Below are positions 8,883 to 18,571 of a stretch of DNA of 64,000 nucleotides, in pieces (position 1 is the first letter of the stretch; every line of letters begins with the position of its first letter). The notes beneath the pieces were generated by a model. That model had not been told where the DNA came from and did not search any database. It saw only the letters and a list, made by a program, of their open reading frames with translations. The translations under genes and the position numbers were made by a program. This stretch comes from Klebsiella pneumoniae (GTDB lineage: Bacteria; Pseudomonadota; Gammaproteobacteria; Eutrophobiales; Eutrophobiaceae). The stretch is from positions 55,832 through 119,831 of the forward strand of contig CAMDWI010000013.1 in NCBI GenBank assembly GCA_945878555.1, read 5' to 3'.

Positions 8883-9324
8883 AGCCTGTTTTGAATTGAA
8901 GCACCCATGTTTAACAGCATGATACAGGCCGCCCGGAGTGGACTGACCCACAGTAATAAACCCGCTAGCCTACTATGTTTCCTTACATTGTAAAACCGTC
9001 CTGTACAGGTCAATATGTCCTGCAAGTCTGCGCTGTCTGTATATGATTTTTTTCTCACGCTGTCCACGCGCCGCAAAACACCTGGTGCCAAACTGGCTAT
9101 TATCAAGTCATCCTTATCTGCCACCAATCCATGGTTAATGACCACTGGCACAAGATTCTACAAGCGTGTATTGAGCTACGACAGGGCACCGGACTGTTTC
9201 CTGTCAAACCGCATTATCAGGCAGCCTGGACATTTAATAATCCGCTTCCAACTTGTGTTAATTAGGCTGTAGAATTAGAAATCAGCCCTTATAATTACCA
9301 TTGGTAACGGAGTCAGGAGCAAAC
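8883..9324. other. Divergent intergenic region
   Basis: Spacer between the oxidoreductase gene and the rightward secreted-protein gene. I see no credible gene, RNA or long repeat. A TGGCAC at 9146-9151 lacks a -12 partner, so no sigma-54 promoter is called here. Confidence 0.4.
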
Positions 9325-10566
9325 ATGCGTCGGATAAATACAATTTTCTTTTTACTGACATGCCTCCCCGGCATTTCCCAGGCAGCTCCAGTTATTACTG
9401 ATTTAACGGGTACGCTGTCTGACAATGGTGCGGTTACCCTGACAGGAACCGGGTTTGGTGCCCAGGGTCCGACCATCCATATTTACGATAACTTTGAGGG
9501 CGGTACTGCGGGTGCAGATGTCGACACGACAGCCACGGTAGGCACCTGGTCAGGTTATGGGACCAACAAACCCTCCTTCGATAACCTGAGCGGTTACTCG
9601 GGAAACCTGTCCATGCGGGTATTCGATGGTACGGTTGGGGAAAATGATACCCAGATAATACAGGCGTCTTTCGCCCCAACAACCGAGTTTTTTGTTTCGT
9701 ACTGGCTGCAAATACCGGCCGGCACCACCTTTCCAGGCACGGATGAACCAGGCAAGATACCTACCCTCTCTACTATACCTACCTTCGGGACCAGCACGTG
9801 GAAACTGGTATGGATTTTTGACGAGCAGGGATATCTGGCCACGTGTGCGCCAAGTTGTACGAGCAGTGGATTTACCCAGGATAATGATATTGTTTTACCC
9901 ACGCATGTGGGTGGTCAGCTAGGTATCAAGGGTAACAACACCAATGCACCATTCGGTGATCTGCAATTAACGGCAGCTAGCAGTAATTTTGACCAGCTGG
10001 ACAGTATTTTCCGCTTCGGGCAGTGGGTCAGAATGAGCGTCTGGATAAAGGCGAATGAAACGGACCCGCTATTGCCTGGCAGTACTGTATGGACCTACAG
10101 CATACCAACCGCAAATATCAATGTAACCAAAACAAACTTCACTAACCAGGTATTTTGCGGTCCACCTACAGTAAGCTGCCCAAGCGGCGGTACCAAGCCC
10201 CCTTATCAATGGACACTTATGAATTTTACCGGATTTACCGGTAACGGCAGACCAGACTGGTCACAGACGCATCCATTATTCGACGAAGTGTATCTGGCGA
10301 CAGGCCCGGGTGCCCAAGCCAGGATTGAGATTTGTGAAGCGCCGGTATTCAGTGATTGCGACAAATTTGGTTATATTACGGTTGCCAGCCCCGCGAACTG
10401 GAACGACACGACCATTACCGGCGTCATCCAGAAGGGTGCGCTGGCAGATGCAGAAGTCCAGAGGTCTTTTGCCTATGTCTATGACAAGGACGGATCGGTG
10501 AATGCGACTGGATTCCCCTTGTGCCCAAACTGCGCGCTGCCGCCGACTAACCTCCAGGCGGAATAA
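9325..10566 (+). CDS. Secreted beta-rich protein of unknown function with paired cysteines
   Basis: This protein has 413 residues and begins with a signal peptide (about 1-20, GISQA). ATG 9325 follows an ideal AGGAG site at 5-nt spacing. The mature protein opens with an IPT/TIG-like strand pattern (ITDLTGTLSDNGAVTLTGTG) and then a long beta-rich region, possibly a lyase-like or lectin-like jelly roll (YDNFEGG, SMRVFDG, FFVSYWLQIP, WVRMSVWIKAN). Cysteines come in close pairs (CAPSC, CGPPTVSC, CEAPVFSDC, CPNC), suggesting disulfides in the periplasm or outside. There is no PEP-CTERM tail. The glycan neighbourhood suggests polysaccharide binding or processing, which is inference only. Confidence 0.65.
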   Translation: MRRINTIFFLLTCLPGISQAAPVITDLTGTLSDNGAVTLTGTGFGAQGPTIHIYDNFEGGTAGADVDTTATVGTWSGYGTNKPSFDNLSGYSGNLSMRVFDGTVGENDTQIIQASFAPTTEFFVSYWLQIPAGTTFPGTDEPGKIPTLSTIPTFGTSTWKLVWIFDEQGYLATCAPSCTSSGFTQDNDIVLPTHVGGQLGIKGNNTNAPFGDLQLTAASSNFDQLDSIFRFGQWVRMSVWIKANETDPLLPGSTVWTYSIPTANINVTKTNFTNQVFCGPPTVSCPSGGTKPPYQWTLMNFTGFTGNGRPDWSQTHPLFDEVYLATGPGAQARIEICEAPVFSDCDKFGYITVASPANWNDTTITGVIQKGALADAEVQRSFAYVYDKDGSVNATGFPLCPNCALPPTNLQAE

Positions 10567-10615
10567 AGGACATCCGTCAGGTCAACCCTGGTTCCATTAG
10601 ACGCGCCGCAAAATC

Positions 10616-10645
10616 CCGGGGCAGGTGAAAAAATCCTGACCCCGG
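10616..10645. terminator. Hairpin between convergent genes, possible bidirectional terminator
   Basis: Stem CCGGGGCAGG/CCTGACCCCGG with one bulged base and a 9-nt A-rich loop. Only a short T run (ATTTT) follows on the minus strand. A second small hairpin, TCGTCA-tggc-TGACGA, lies at 10655-10670. Both sit between the stops of the genes at 10566 and 10708. Confidence 0.5.
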
Positions 10646-10707
10646 AATAGCCATTCGTCATGGCTGACGACGATGGTGTACCACGCTGACGTGTGTGTAG
10701 CTACTAC

Positions 10708-12639
10708 CTAGGGAATCTCCTTGAATGCCTCTTCAGAATATCTGCTCTCGAGTCCACTGTTTGCGATAGCCGTTATCTGAAAATATCGCGGTCCCGAGGG
10801 AAACGCATTGGTCAACTCACGTGCAGCTGGATTGCCTATCACTATGCTATCTGTCCGGCTACCGGGTGTTGGCCCGTGATACAGGATAAATCCCTCAAGA
10901 GCCACACCCCCCCCGACTTCTGTCTCCGTCGGGGCGTCCCAGCTAAGGCGGGCAGCCCTGACCGGCAATGACCTGGTTGCCACACCCGATCCGCCCGGGC
11001 CATTACAGGTAACATCAACATTCAGGCCCACATCGGCCGCAAATGTTCCTCCGGAGACTATAGATACAGGGCTCACACCTCCCACCAGTGTTGCATCACA
11101 ACTGTCCGCATTAAGCGAACTGATATTCACAGTGACCGTCTCGGCAAGCTCCGCAGTGGCAGGTACAAAAGAAATCGTGGCACTGGGAGGAACAATGACA
11201 TTGACACTGGATGAGACCGAGCCGCCGGGACCTGTACAGGTTAATGTAAACGTTGAATTCAAAATAACCGGTCCGATATTTGCAATTGTACCGGAAGTGG
11301 CACTGCCGCCATTCCATCCCAGACCAGAACCAGCACGCTCACAACTTGTCGCCCCTGAGGCCGTCCATTGCAAAGTTGTAAGTCCTCCCGCTGACGTCCC
11401 AAACGAGCCGGGACTGGCGGTAAACAGACTGATTAGCGGCGCAGTTGATGAGCCCGGCAAGTGGATCTCGGCCAGCAGTGTGGTAGTGGGTGTCACCGGG
11501 GCATCAATAATAGCCCTGAGTGGAGTGGTATTACTGAGCGCATCAATGATCGCAGCCATGCTGCCCGGCGCCACAGGCGCTGTCAGACCGGCCAGTGAAC
11601 TGCTCAATTGCGTCAGTGAGGCGCTTGGTTGGGCCACCAGCGCGGCATTGACCACCTTCTTCAACTGATCCAGTGTTTCCTGGCTGAGTGTAAGTGTAGC
11701 CACACTGACTGTGTCTACACCAAATGCTGCGACTAATGCAGCATTTATCGCGGTATTCGCAACGACACCTCCCACCTTCAACCGGCCTGCCGCCGCTTCG
11801 AGCCCCACTTCGGTTGAAGCCAGCTGGAATAGTGCTGCGACTCTGGACGTGGTCGTCCCGGTCTCTGCACCATCGACTGTTCCATTATCGAGATCACAGG
11901 CGAGAGAAGTCAGAACCTGATCCGGGGTACGCGCATCCGGGGTACTCGCCAAGGCCTGAGAAGTACGGCGTAATGTCTCCGCAAACTGTTCGGACGAGAG
12001 CAGCATCGAGGCCGCCTGGGTTGCATTGGTTGGTATTCTTGAAAGCAACTGACTACGAACAGTCGTATTCAGGCCGAATGAAAGAAGACTGTCCAGCAAC
12101 GCGGCGACACTGGAGTTTGTAACCCCATTTCGTGCATTACGTTCAGCAGCCTGATTACCACCCGCCCGCCTGGCAGTACATTCCGCGTGACGCACAGCCA
12201 GTGTTGAAAACAGGGTCACCACCATCGGTGTATCTTCGGCCTCAACTATGCCCGCCAGCTGGATCGTTGCAGCGGAGTTGGTAACAATATCTGTTCCCCC
12301 GGTTATACGTACCGTCAATGGATATAATGCATTGACGGGTACTTCAAGGTTAAATCTTCCCGTAGATTCAGTTGTGGCAGTCCCGATCTGATCACCATCG
12401 GCTTCCAGTATTACGACTGTCGCCCCGGACAAGGGGCCATCAATAGCAATACCCGATTGGGATTCGGTGGCAACAGGGGCAGGAACGACAGGGGCAGGGG
12501 CGACCGGTTCGTCCGCCGTGTTATCCCCGCCTGAATCACTGCAGGCACCAAGAAACAGGACTACGAAAACAAATACCAGTACACGGTATAAATGTCCGCG
12601 CATATTGGTAGCCGGGTTACTTCTGAATTGTTTCCACAT
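10708..12639 (-). CDS. Large outer-envelope lipoprotein with C-terminal fibronectin-III-like domain
   Basis: This is a lipoprotein of 643 residues. The signal peptide ends in a lipobox FLGAC with C33 as the lipidated residue, followed by a low-complexity Pro/Ala/Val linker. A carboxypeptidase-regulatory-like beta domain comes next (about 55-125, GIAIDGPLSGATVVILEADG), then an alanine-rich helical middle. Two Ig-like repeats with cysteine pairs follow (TSCERAG...LTCTGPGGS and DSCDATL...VTCNGPGGS), and an FN3-like end (LSWDAPTETEVGG). A G8 tract encodes part of that last domain. The start could also be the Met 12 residues inside. It is probably a surface adhesin or scaffold; no enzyme motif is visible. 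Confidence 0.7.
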   Translation of the reverse strand: MWKQFRSNPATNMRGHLYRVLVFVFVVLFLGACSDSGGDNTADEPVAPAPVVPAPVATESQSGIAIDGPLSGATVVILEADGDQIGTATTESTGRFNLEVPVNALYPLTVRITGGTDIVTNSAATIQLAGIVEAEDTPMVVTLFSTLAVRHAECTARRAGGNQAAERNARNGVTNSSVAALLDSLLSFGLNTTVRSQLLSRIPTNATQAASMLLSSEQFAETLRRTSQALASTPDARTPDQVLTSLACDLDNGTVDGAETGTTTSRVAALFQLASTEVGLEAAAGRLKVGGVVANTAINAALVAAFGVDTVSVATLTLSQETLDQLKKVVNAALVAQPSASLTQLSSSLAGLTAPVAPGSMAAIIDALSNTTPLRAIIDAPVTPTTTLLAEIHLPGSSTAPLISLFTASPGSFGTSAGGLTTLQWTASGATSCERAGSGLGWNGGSATSGTIANIGPVILNSTFTLTCTGPGGSVSSSVNVIVPPSATISFVPATAELAETVTVNISSLNADSCDATLVGGVSPVSIVSGGTFAADVGLNVDVTCNGPGGSGVATRSLPVRAARLSWDAPTETEVGGGVALEGFILYHGPTPGSRTDSIVIGNPAARELTNAFPSGPRYFQITAIANSGLESRYSEEAFKEIP

Positions 12640-13047
12640 TACTTGAGTTCCCTCAGGCGGTCAGGGCACCCTACACAGAATTGGTAATGTGGCAGCCCGC
12701 CTGGTAGTAGCATTATTGCCTTCCATGACAGCGAACTGGATGTGCCAGGAAGGAGGATTATAGCTTGCCATATTCTATTCCCAACGTATTGATTTTTCCA
12801 CATCTTTCAACAGGATTGCGCCAGGGTTGAATGGCTGGAGCACTGAAACGGGGCAGGGTTTTACAACTGTTGGCGAGGTGTATCCCGGTCGACAAACTCG
12901 TGTGCATTAAATGTAGACCCGGAAAACCGGACTAACGGGACATATAATACAACCGCTGTTATTTCGCTTTTGCGACACCGGTCAGCGGACAGGTGCCGCC
13001 ATGACCAGCACATTGGTATGCGATTGTAATCACTGTGTACCTGATGA
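12640..13047. other. Intergenic region without an identified feature
   Basis: The span between the lipoprotein start and the glycosyltransferase stop holds no convincing gene, terminator with a T run, or repeat. It should contain the lipoprotein promoter, but no clear -24/-12 element was found. Confidence 0.4.
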
Positions 13048-14175
13048 TCAGGCATCCCTCCTGACTGTCAGATCGTTGTAAAGTGCGGCCAGTTCGCGCG
13101 CCGGACGATCTATATGAAACCGGTTGACCGCCTGCGACTGGTATTCTGTAAATGCCTGCTTTCGTCCATCCAGGGCGGACAACTCCATTAACATCGCATC
13201 ACGCAATGCTTCGTGGTCACCGGTGCGAAATGACCTCGCAGGGCTGCCGGCCAGCACCTCACGCAACCCTATACAGTCCGAACCCACAATTGGCACACCC
13301 GCCGCCAGCGCTTCCATCGCCAACAATCCACAAGCCTCCCAGCGCGAAGGCATCACCACCAGGTCAACTGCCTTTAGCATGCTGCCAACTTCACTTGTCT
13401 GCTCATGCTGATGAAAATAATCACCCAGTCCTTTACGATGCAGATATTCATAATCTTCCCTTATATAACCGTTCCAGCCAAAGGTAGTCACATGAGGGGC
13501 AACGGGGAGCAAATTGTCTTTTACAATGGATTCCATCGCGTCCACCAGCAAGCGGAATCCCTTCTGCCCCATAAACCTGCCGAAAAATCCTATCAGGGGG
13601 ACGTCATTGCCAAGACCAAGTTTTTGCCTCAGAGCTGAAGGTATACTGTCCCGGAAATAGTGCGTATCCACGCCGTGCAGTATCCCTCTTACCTGTGATG
13701 AGTGTATCGCAGGAAAAAAAGACAACAGGTTCAGACGTGCATCCTCACTGACCGTATGTATCGCTGTCATACGCCTGAATAACCGGGACATCATCAAGTG
13801 TTGCAACTGTCCCTGGACACCCTCAAACTGCACGGGCAAAAATACATCATGTGCCGTCATCAAATGCGGAAGCGCCAGACCGGTACGGGACAGTTCAGTG
13901 AGGATACCGGCAGAGAACCCGTGTGAATGAATCAGGTCATAATTTCCGTTGCGGGCCAGACCCCGTACCTGTCGGATGAAACGGGCCCGGCCCTTAGCGG
14001 CGACCACAATTTCAATCCGCCTGTCTGGCAGGAACTCCGCGAGATATTCGGCAAGCCCCCTGTCAGGTGCCACCAGGGAAAATCTGCAATCCGAAAAAAC
14101 CGGATGTCCATATATATATCTGAAATAAGTACGTATGCCCCCTTCGGGATGCAAAGCCGACATCAATACTCGCAT
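13048..14175 (-). CDS. Glycosyltransferase family 4 (GT-B fold)
   Basis: This is a cytoplasmic retaining-type glycosyltransferase of 375 residues that should add a sugar to a lipid-linked glycan. The N-terminal Rossmann half includes LMSALHPEGGIRTYF. The C-terminal half carries GFFGRFMGQKGFRLLVDAM (about 195-213) and the donor-binding segment MPSRWEACGLLAMEALAAG with its acidic E-x7-E pattern near residues 283-291. It is transcribed away from the rightward glycosyltransferase run that starts 165 nt further on, so the two sets are divergent. Donor and acceptor cannot be assigned. Confidence 0.85.
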   Translation of the reverse strand: MRVLMSALHPEGGIRTYFRYIYGHPVFSDCRFSLVAPDRGLAEYLAEFLPDRRIEIVVAAKGRARFIRQVRGLARNGNYDLIHSHGFSAGILTELSRTGLALPHLMTAHDVFLPVQFEGVQGQLQHLMMSRLFRRMTAIHTVSEDARLNLLSFFPAIHSSQVRGILHGVDTHYFRDSIPSALRQKLGLGNDVPLIGFFGRFMGQKGFRLLVDAMESIVKDNLLPVAPHVTTFGWNGYIREDYEYLHRKGLGDYFHQHEQTSEVGSMLKAVDLVVMPSRWEACGLLAMEALAAGVPIVGSDCIGLREVLAGSPARSFRTGDHEALRDAMLMELSALDGRKQAFTEYQSQAVNRFHIDRPARELAALYNDLTVRRDA

Positions 14176-14339
14176 TGGAAGGTCCTATAAGTTAAATCTG
14201 TACAAGAAAACACGAATAATGCACTACCGGCATCCTGGAATAACCGGGTTGGCCCAGACAGCAGGTGACCCACCCGGGCTGATATGCGATAATTTTCCGA
14301 CAAATAATTCTTATATCCGGGTTCACTGAAGCTGCAACC

Positions 14340-15233
14340 ATGTCCAAGGGAAAAGTATCTGTCATCATACCTGCGTTCAATCGCGCCCGCTACATCGGTC
14401 AAACAATAGACTCGGCCCTGAACCAGACATACAAGAACATCGAAATTATCGTTGTAGACGATGGCTCAACTGACCACACCCTTGATGCGTTGGCCCCATA
14501 CACTAACAACATAAAACTGCTGGAACACCCGGGCCGACAAAACAAGGGGCAGTCTGTATCAATCAATCTGGGTATGAGACATGCCAGTGGCGAGTATGTA
14601 TGTATTCTAGACAGTGACGACTACTGGGAACCGGACAAGCTTGAGTTACAGGTTGGCTGCCTGGAACAAAACCCGGATGTCGGATTTGTGTACTGCAATG
14701 GCACTGCCGTTAACAGTAATGGCGAATTTCTCTACGATATATATCCGGCAGATCATCAGGAAGAAAACAGGCCAGAAAATGTCCTGCTCAACTGTTATAT
14801 ACACTTGCCCACCAACTCACTGATGCGCATGTCCGTATTGAGGCAGGCAGGGGATTTCGATGAAGCAATGCGGGCCGCCCAGGACCATGATATGCTGGTC
14901 AGGGTGTCCGAAATCACCCGTTTTGCTTACATTGACAAACCTCTTTATCACTACCGGAGACACGAGGAATCAATCAGCAAAAGCAGTCAGGGCGCGGCGA
15001 GACGCTGGAGAAATGGATTTGTCATCCTCGAAAAAGCCGGAAAACGATATCCGTATCCTGCTTCGGTGATACGGCGACGCAAAGCAGTTCTCAATTTCCG
15101 CCTGTTCCAGTGTGCAATGGAGAACGGTTCGCGATTTCAGGCAATACACTATCTGGTTCTGGCTGGATTATATGACCCGGCAAGGGCCTGGGCCGTGCTA
15201 ATGCGCAAGGAAAGGGTCAGAAGCCCACATTAA
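14340..15233 (+). CDS. Glycosyltransferase family 2 (GT-A fold)
   Basis: This is an inverting-type glycosyltransferase of 297 residues. Visible motifs are VSVIIPAFNRARYI (about 6-19), VVDDGSTD (about 38-45) and the metal-binding ILDSDDYWEPDK segment near residue 100, then HDMLVRVSE as the probable catalytic-base region. It opens the rightward glycan block: the next gene follows after a short gap, and five more assembly genes continue in the same direction. A role in building the repeat unit is expected, but the sugar is unknown. Confidence 0.85.
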   Translation: MSKGKVSVIIPAFNRARYIGQTIDSALNQTYKNIEIIVVDDGSTDHTLDALAPYTNNIKLLEHPGRQNKGQSVSINLGMRHASGEYVCILDSDDYWEPDKLELQVGCLEQNPDVGFVYCNGTAVNSNGEFLYDIYPADHQEENRPENVLLNCYIHLPTNSLMRMSVLRQAGDFDEAMRAAQDHDMLVRVSEITRFAYIDKPLYHYRRHEESISKSSQGAARRWRNGFVILEKAGKRYPYPASVIRRRKAVLNFRLFQCAMENGSRFQAIHYLVLAGLYDPARAWAVLMRKERVRSPH

Positions 15234-15256
15234 CCTCTAAAGATAAAAATTATTTC

Positions 15257-16399
15257 ATGCTCGAAGCCCTTTTTGTAATCTCATTCATCCTGCTTGTCTA
15301 CATATATGCAGGATATCCTGTCTGCGCCCTGTTACTGGCCCGATTCGCAGCCAGACCGGTAAAGTGCGCAGAATATGAACCGGTAATTACAGTCATCATT
15401 GCGGCCTATAATGAGAAACTGCATATTGCCGAAACAATCACGAACAAGCTGCAGCAGGATTATCCACAGGACAAGCTTGATATTATCGTGGTCTCTGACG
15501 GATCAACTGACGGCACAGACGAAATCGTCAAATCGCTGGCCAATCACAGGGTAAAGTTGATACGCCAGGAACCAAGACAGGGCAAGACGGCTGGTCTGAA
15601 TCTGGCCATGGGCCATGCCCGGGGCGAGATTATTATCTTCTCCGATGCCAATTCGATCTATCGCAGTGATGGTATCAGTAAGATTGTATCCAATTTTGCG
15701 GACCCTTCGGTCGGATATGTCACCGGCAAGATGCTTTATACACACGCCGATGGCTCGCCGATAGGTACAGGCTGCAGTGCCTATATGCATTATGAAAACT
15801 TCATACGCCAGCAGGAATCACAGTTTAATTCCATAGTCGGCGTGGATGGTGGTATTGATGCCATTCGCAAGTCTTTATATAAAATCATGAATGCTGACCA
15901 GTTGCCTGATTTCGTACAACCACTTAATGTCATAGAACAGGGATACCGCGTTATCTATGAGCCACGCGCAATCCTCAACGAAGCCGCGCTCGCAGATCAA
16001 CATGCAGAATACAGGATGCGTGTGCGTGTCTCGCTGCGCGCATTATGGGCCTTGCTGGACAAACGCAGATTGATGAACCCGCTGCTGTTTCCCCTGTTCA
16101 GCTGGCAGTTGATATCGCACAAATTATTACGCTATACAGCCTGGATACCGCTCGGCTATATGCTCATTATCAATCCCCTGCTGTTGCAGTCCGGACAGTT
16201 CTATCAAAACATGATGTTATTACAGGCCTTGTCCTACCTGTGTGCGTTTGCAGGTTACCGACTGAGAAACCGCAACCATAAACTGGTTGTATGTTCGGCT
16301 GCATATTATTTTGTGTTGATTAATGTCGCGGCGGCCCATGCAAGCATTCAGTTCATTAAAGGCCACAAGCAGGTATTGTGGACCCCGCGTGGCGGATAA
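15257..16399 (+). CDS. Membrane-anchored glycosyltransferase family 2
   Basis: This is a processive-type GT2 enzyme of 380 residues. An N-terminal membrane helix (about 3-25) is followed by a GT-A domain with VIIAAYNE (about 49-56), VVSDGSTDGT (about 78-87) and FSDANSIY (about 130-137). Three or so membrane helices come at the C-terminus (about 280-370). Q-x-x-RW-like motifs of true synthases are not clear; the region reads YRMRVRVSLRALWAL. It lies 23 nt after the preceding GT2 gene, in the same operon. It is likely to act at the inner membrane on lipid-linked sugar. Confidence 0.8.
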   Translation: MLEALFVISFILLVYIYAGYPVCALLLARFAARPVKCAEYEPVITVIIAAYNEKLHIAETITNKLQQDYPQDKLDIIVVSDGSTDGTDEIVKSLANHRVKLIRQEPRQGKTAGLNLAMGHARGEIIIFSDANSIYRSDGISKIVSNFADPSVGYVTGKMLYTHADGSPIGTGCSAYMHYENFIRQQESQFNSIVGVDGGIDAIRKSLYKIMNADQLPDFVQPLNVIEQGYRVIYEPRAILNEAALADQHAEYRMRVRVSLRALWALLDKRRLMNPLLFPLFSWQLISHKLLRYTAWIPLGYMLIINPLLLQSGQFYQNMMLLQALSYLCAFAGYRLRNRNHKLVVCSAAYYFVLINVAAAHASIQFIKGHKQVLWTPRGG

Positions 16400-16418
16400 G
16401 GGATCATCGCCCCGCCGT

Positions 16419-17528
16419 ATGAAAACCAGGATTATGTATCTGATTGATGTCTACAAGGACCCTTACGCCGGTACGGAAAAACAGTTATATAACCTGATTA
16501 ACGGTCTGGATCGGACGCAATTTGAACCCGCATTGACCTTGTTCCGACCTTCGGATCATATTGATAAGAACGGGTTTCCCTGTCCGGTCAACGTACTGTA
16601 TATCAACAAACTGTTCAGTCTGCGGACCTTGTCCCGCATGGTCAGTTTTGCCCGCTCGTTACGCCAGAACGGCTACCGTATCGTACATATCTTTTTTAAT
16701 GATGCGTCCCTGATAGCCCCGCTCATACTCAAACTGGCAGGCATCAGGGTAATCATCTCCCGGCGTGACATGGGATTCTGGTATACGCCGGCACAACTCG
16801 CAATCCTCCGGTTTAATCGACTGTTCATAGACCGGGCCGTCGTCAACAGTAACGCTGTCAAGCAGATAACACATCAGAAGGAATGGATAGACCCTGCCAG
16901 AATCAGGGTAATCTATAACGGTTATACCAACGAAACCGTGGCCGGGGGAAACAGTGCGAAAGACAACACACTGCCATTCCGGACAAAACAGACCCGGATA
17001 ATCGGTATAGTTGCCAATATCAGGCCGGTAAAAAGAATTGATGACCTGATACATGCTTTCAGGCTGGTCAGGCAAAAACAAACCGACGCGGAACTGGTGA
17101 TTGCAGGTTCAGGCGATACGGGTGCACTCGAAAATCTGGCGCGGGAATCTGGCCTGGGTGAACATGTGCATTTTCTGGGTGCACAGAAGGAAGTTATCCC
17201 GCTGATTGAACAATTTGATGTGGCCGTTTTATGTTCTGACTCGGAAGGATTGTCAAACGCCATCATTGAGTATATCCAGACAGGTGCCCCGGTAGTTTGT
17301 ACCGATACCGGTGGCAATAACGAACTGGTAATAAACGGGGAAACCGGCTACCTTGTCCCGGTCGGTGATATCAACAGTCTCGCAGAAAAAATCAATATGG
17401 TACTGGAAGACCCTGATCGTGCTGCAAGCATGGCCAGCAGGGCCACTGCGAGAGTGGCCGAATTATGCGATATGGACAAGATGCTGTCACAACATGCAGT
17501 ATTATATAATGAACTGACGAATCCTTGA
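16419..17528 (+). CDS. Glycosyltransferase family 4
   Basis: This is a GT-B glycosyltransferase of 369 residues. MYLIDVYKDPYAGTEKQLY matches the N-terminal acceptor-side loop of the family. The C-terminal half has IGIVANIRPVKRIDDLIHAF (about 190-209) and the donor-site stretch SDSEGLSNAIIEYIQTGAP (about 270-288). ATG 16419 was chosen because the family fold starts here; a longer frame open from within the previous gene adds 32 residues without homology-like features. It lies 19 nt downstream of the GT2 gene in the operon. The sugar is unknown. Confidence 0.84.
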   Translation: MKTRIMYLIDVYKDPYAGTEKQLYNLINGLDRTQFEPALTLFRPSDHIDKNGFPCPVNVLYINKLFSLRTLSRMVSFARSLRQNGYRIVHIFFNDASLIAPLILKLAGIRVIISRRDMGFWYTPAQLAILRFNRLFIDRAVVNSNAVKQITHQKEWIDPARIRVIYNGYTNETVAGGNSAKDNTLPFRTKQTRIIGIVANIRPVKRIDDLIHAFRLVRQKQTDAELVIAGSGDTGALENLARESGLGEHVHFLGAQKEVIPLIEQFDVAVLCSDSEGLSNAIIEYIQTGAPVVCTDTGGNNELVINGETGYLVPVGDINSLAEKINMVLEDPDRAASMASRATARVAELCDMDKMLSQHAVLYNELTNP

Positions 17529-17549
17529 ACCTTCATTCCCTTTAAAGTT

Positions 17550-18545
17550 ATGTCACTGAAAAGTAATCTGGTAAACACTGCATGTCATCTGGGAGGTTTT
17601 AGCCTGGCCAGATTTTTGACCCGCAACCAACCACGTGTACTGATGTTTCATCGCTTCAGCGCCGATGCGGGTAGTGGCAAGGTCTCGAGTGCCCTGTTTG
17701 AACAGCAGATGATCGAATTGAAGAATAATTTCACAGTTCAACCCTTGTCCCATGTTTGTGATTCGATCAGACAAGGGAAGTCTGTCGTACCAAACAGCAT
17801 CTCATTGACTATTGATGACGGGTACGATGATTTTTATCGCCACGCATTCCCTGTGTTGAAAAAACTGTCCCTGCCGGCTACCTTGTATGTTACGGCTGAT
17901 TTTGTTGACCGCAAACTATGGTTATGGCCTGACAGGATTGCATATATGTTAAAAAATACTGTCGCCAAAACTCTGGAATTCACTCCTGCCGGTAATTCCG
18001 TGATAAAACTGCCTCTGACATCAGACCCGGATCGGAGTGCTGCCTGGTCCGTACTGAACGACCATTGTCTGTCTGTTGGTCAAGAGGAACGGCAATTATT
18101 TATACAGCGGCTTGGGCAGGATCTGGCGGTAATGACAGGCACCGAGCCTGAAGCTGATTATGCCCCGATGTCATGGTCTGCGGTACAGGAACTGTCTGAA
18201 AATGGAATCGAGATAGGTGCGCACAGCCGTACGCATCCGGTTTTGAGCAATCTGGATCGTGACCACCTGTGGGAAGAAATTCACGGTAGCAAAATGAGAA
18301 TCGAGCAGTTTGTCTCCCGCCCGGTAACAGCGTTCTGTTACCCCAATGGCCAAAGGTCGGATTATAACGAACTGGTAAAACAGATTGTGATTGAAAGTGG
18401 CTTTGCAAACGCCACAGTGGCATTTCATGACAAGTCAGTCTGGCATGACCTGTTCGAGATACGTCGTTATGGTGTCGGCCAGAATATGGTTCAGTTCCGT
18501 AAAGCCCTCTATGGCGTAGAGTACCTTTCCGATTTGCTAGTATAG
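17550..18545 (+). CDS. Polysaccharide deacetylase (NodB homology domain)
   Basis: This is a carbohydrate esterase family 4 protein of 331 residues. Catalytic motifs are all visible: TIDDGYDDF with D89/D90 (base and metal ligand), HSRTHP with H225/H229 (metal ligands), and CYPNG (motif 3) near residue 263. There is no signal peptide, so it may act on lipid-linked or cytosolic intermediates or be exported by another route. It is embedded in the rightward glycosyltransferase operon with gaps of about 20-25 nt on each side, suggesting removal of acetyl groups from amino-sugars in the glycan. Confidence 0.85.
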   Translation: MSLKSNLVNTACHLGGFSLARFLTRNQPRVLMFHRFSADAGSGKVSSALFEQQMIELKNNFTVQPLSHVCDSIRQGKSVVPNSISLTIDDGYDDFYRHAFPVLKKLSLPATLYVTADFVDRKLWLWPDRIAYMLKNTVAKTLEFTPAGNSVIKLPLTSDPDRSAAWSVLNDHCLSVGQEERQLFIQRLGQDLAVMTGTEPEADYAPMSWSAVQELSENGIEIGAHSRTHPVLSNLDRDHLWEEIHGSKMRIEQFVSRPVTAFCYPNGQRSDYNELVKQIVIESGFANATVAFHDKSVWHDLFEIRRYGVGQNMVQFRKALYGVEYLSDLLV

Positions 18546-18571
18546 TCAATGCAACTCCACACCCTGCTGCC

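Noticed and set aside
9146..9151. TGGCAC that looks like a -24 element
   Set aside because: The -12 TTGC is missing at the right distance.
9015..9272. 85-codon open frame between divergent genes
   Set aside because: No plausible start signal, odd composition and no family resemblance.
12861..13055. 64-codon open frame at the glycosyltransferase 3' end
   Set aside because: No ribosome-binding site and no recognisable product; treated as intergenic.
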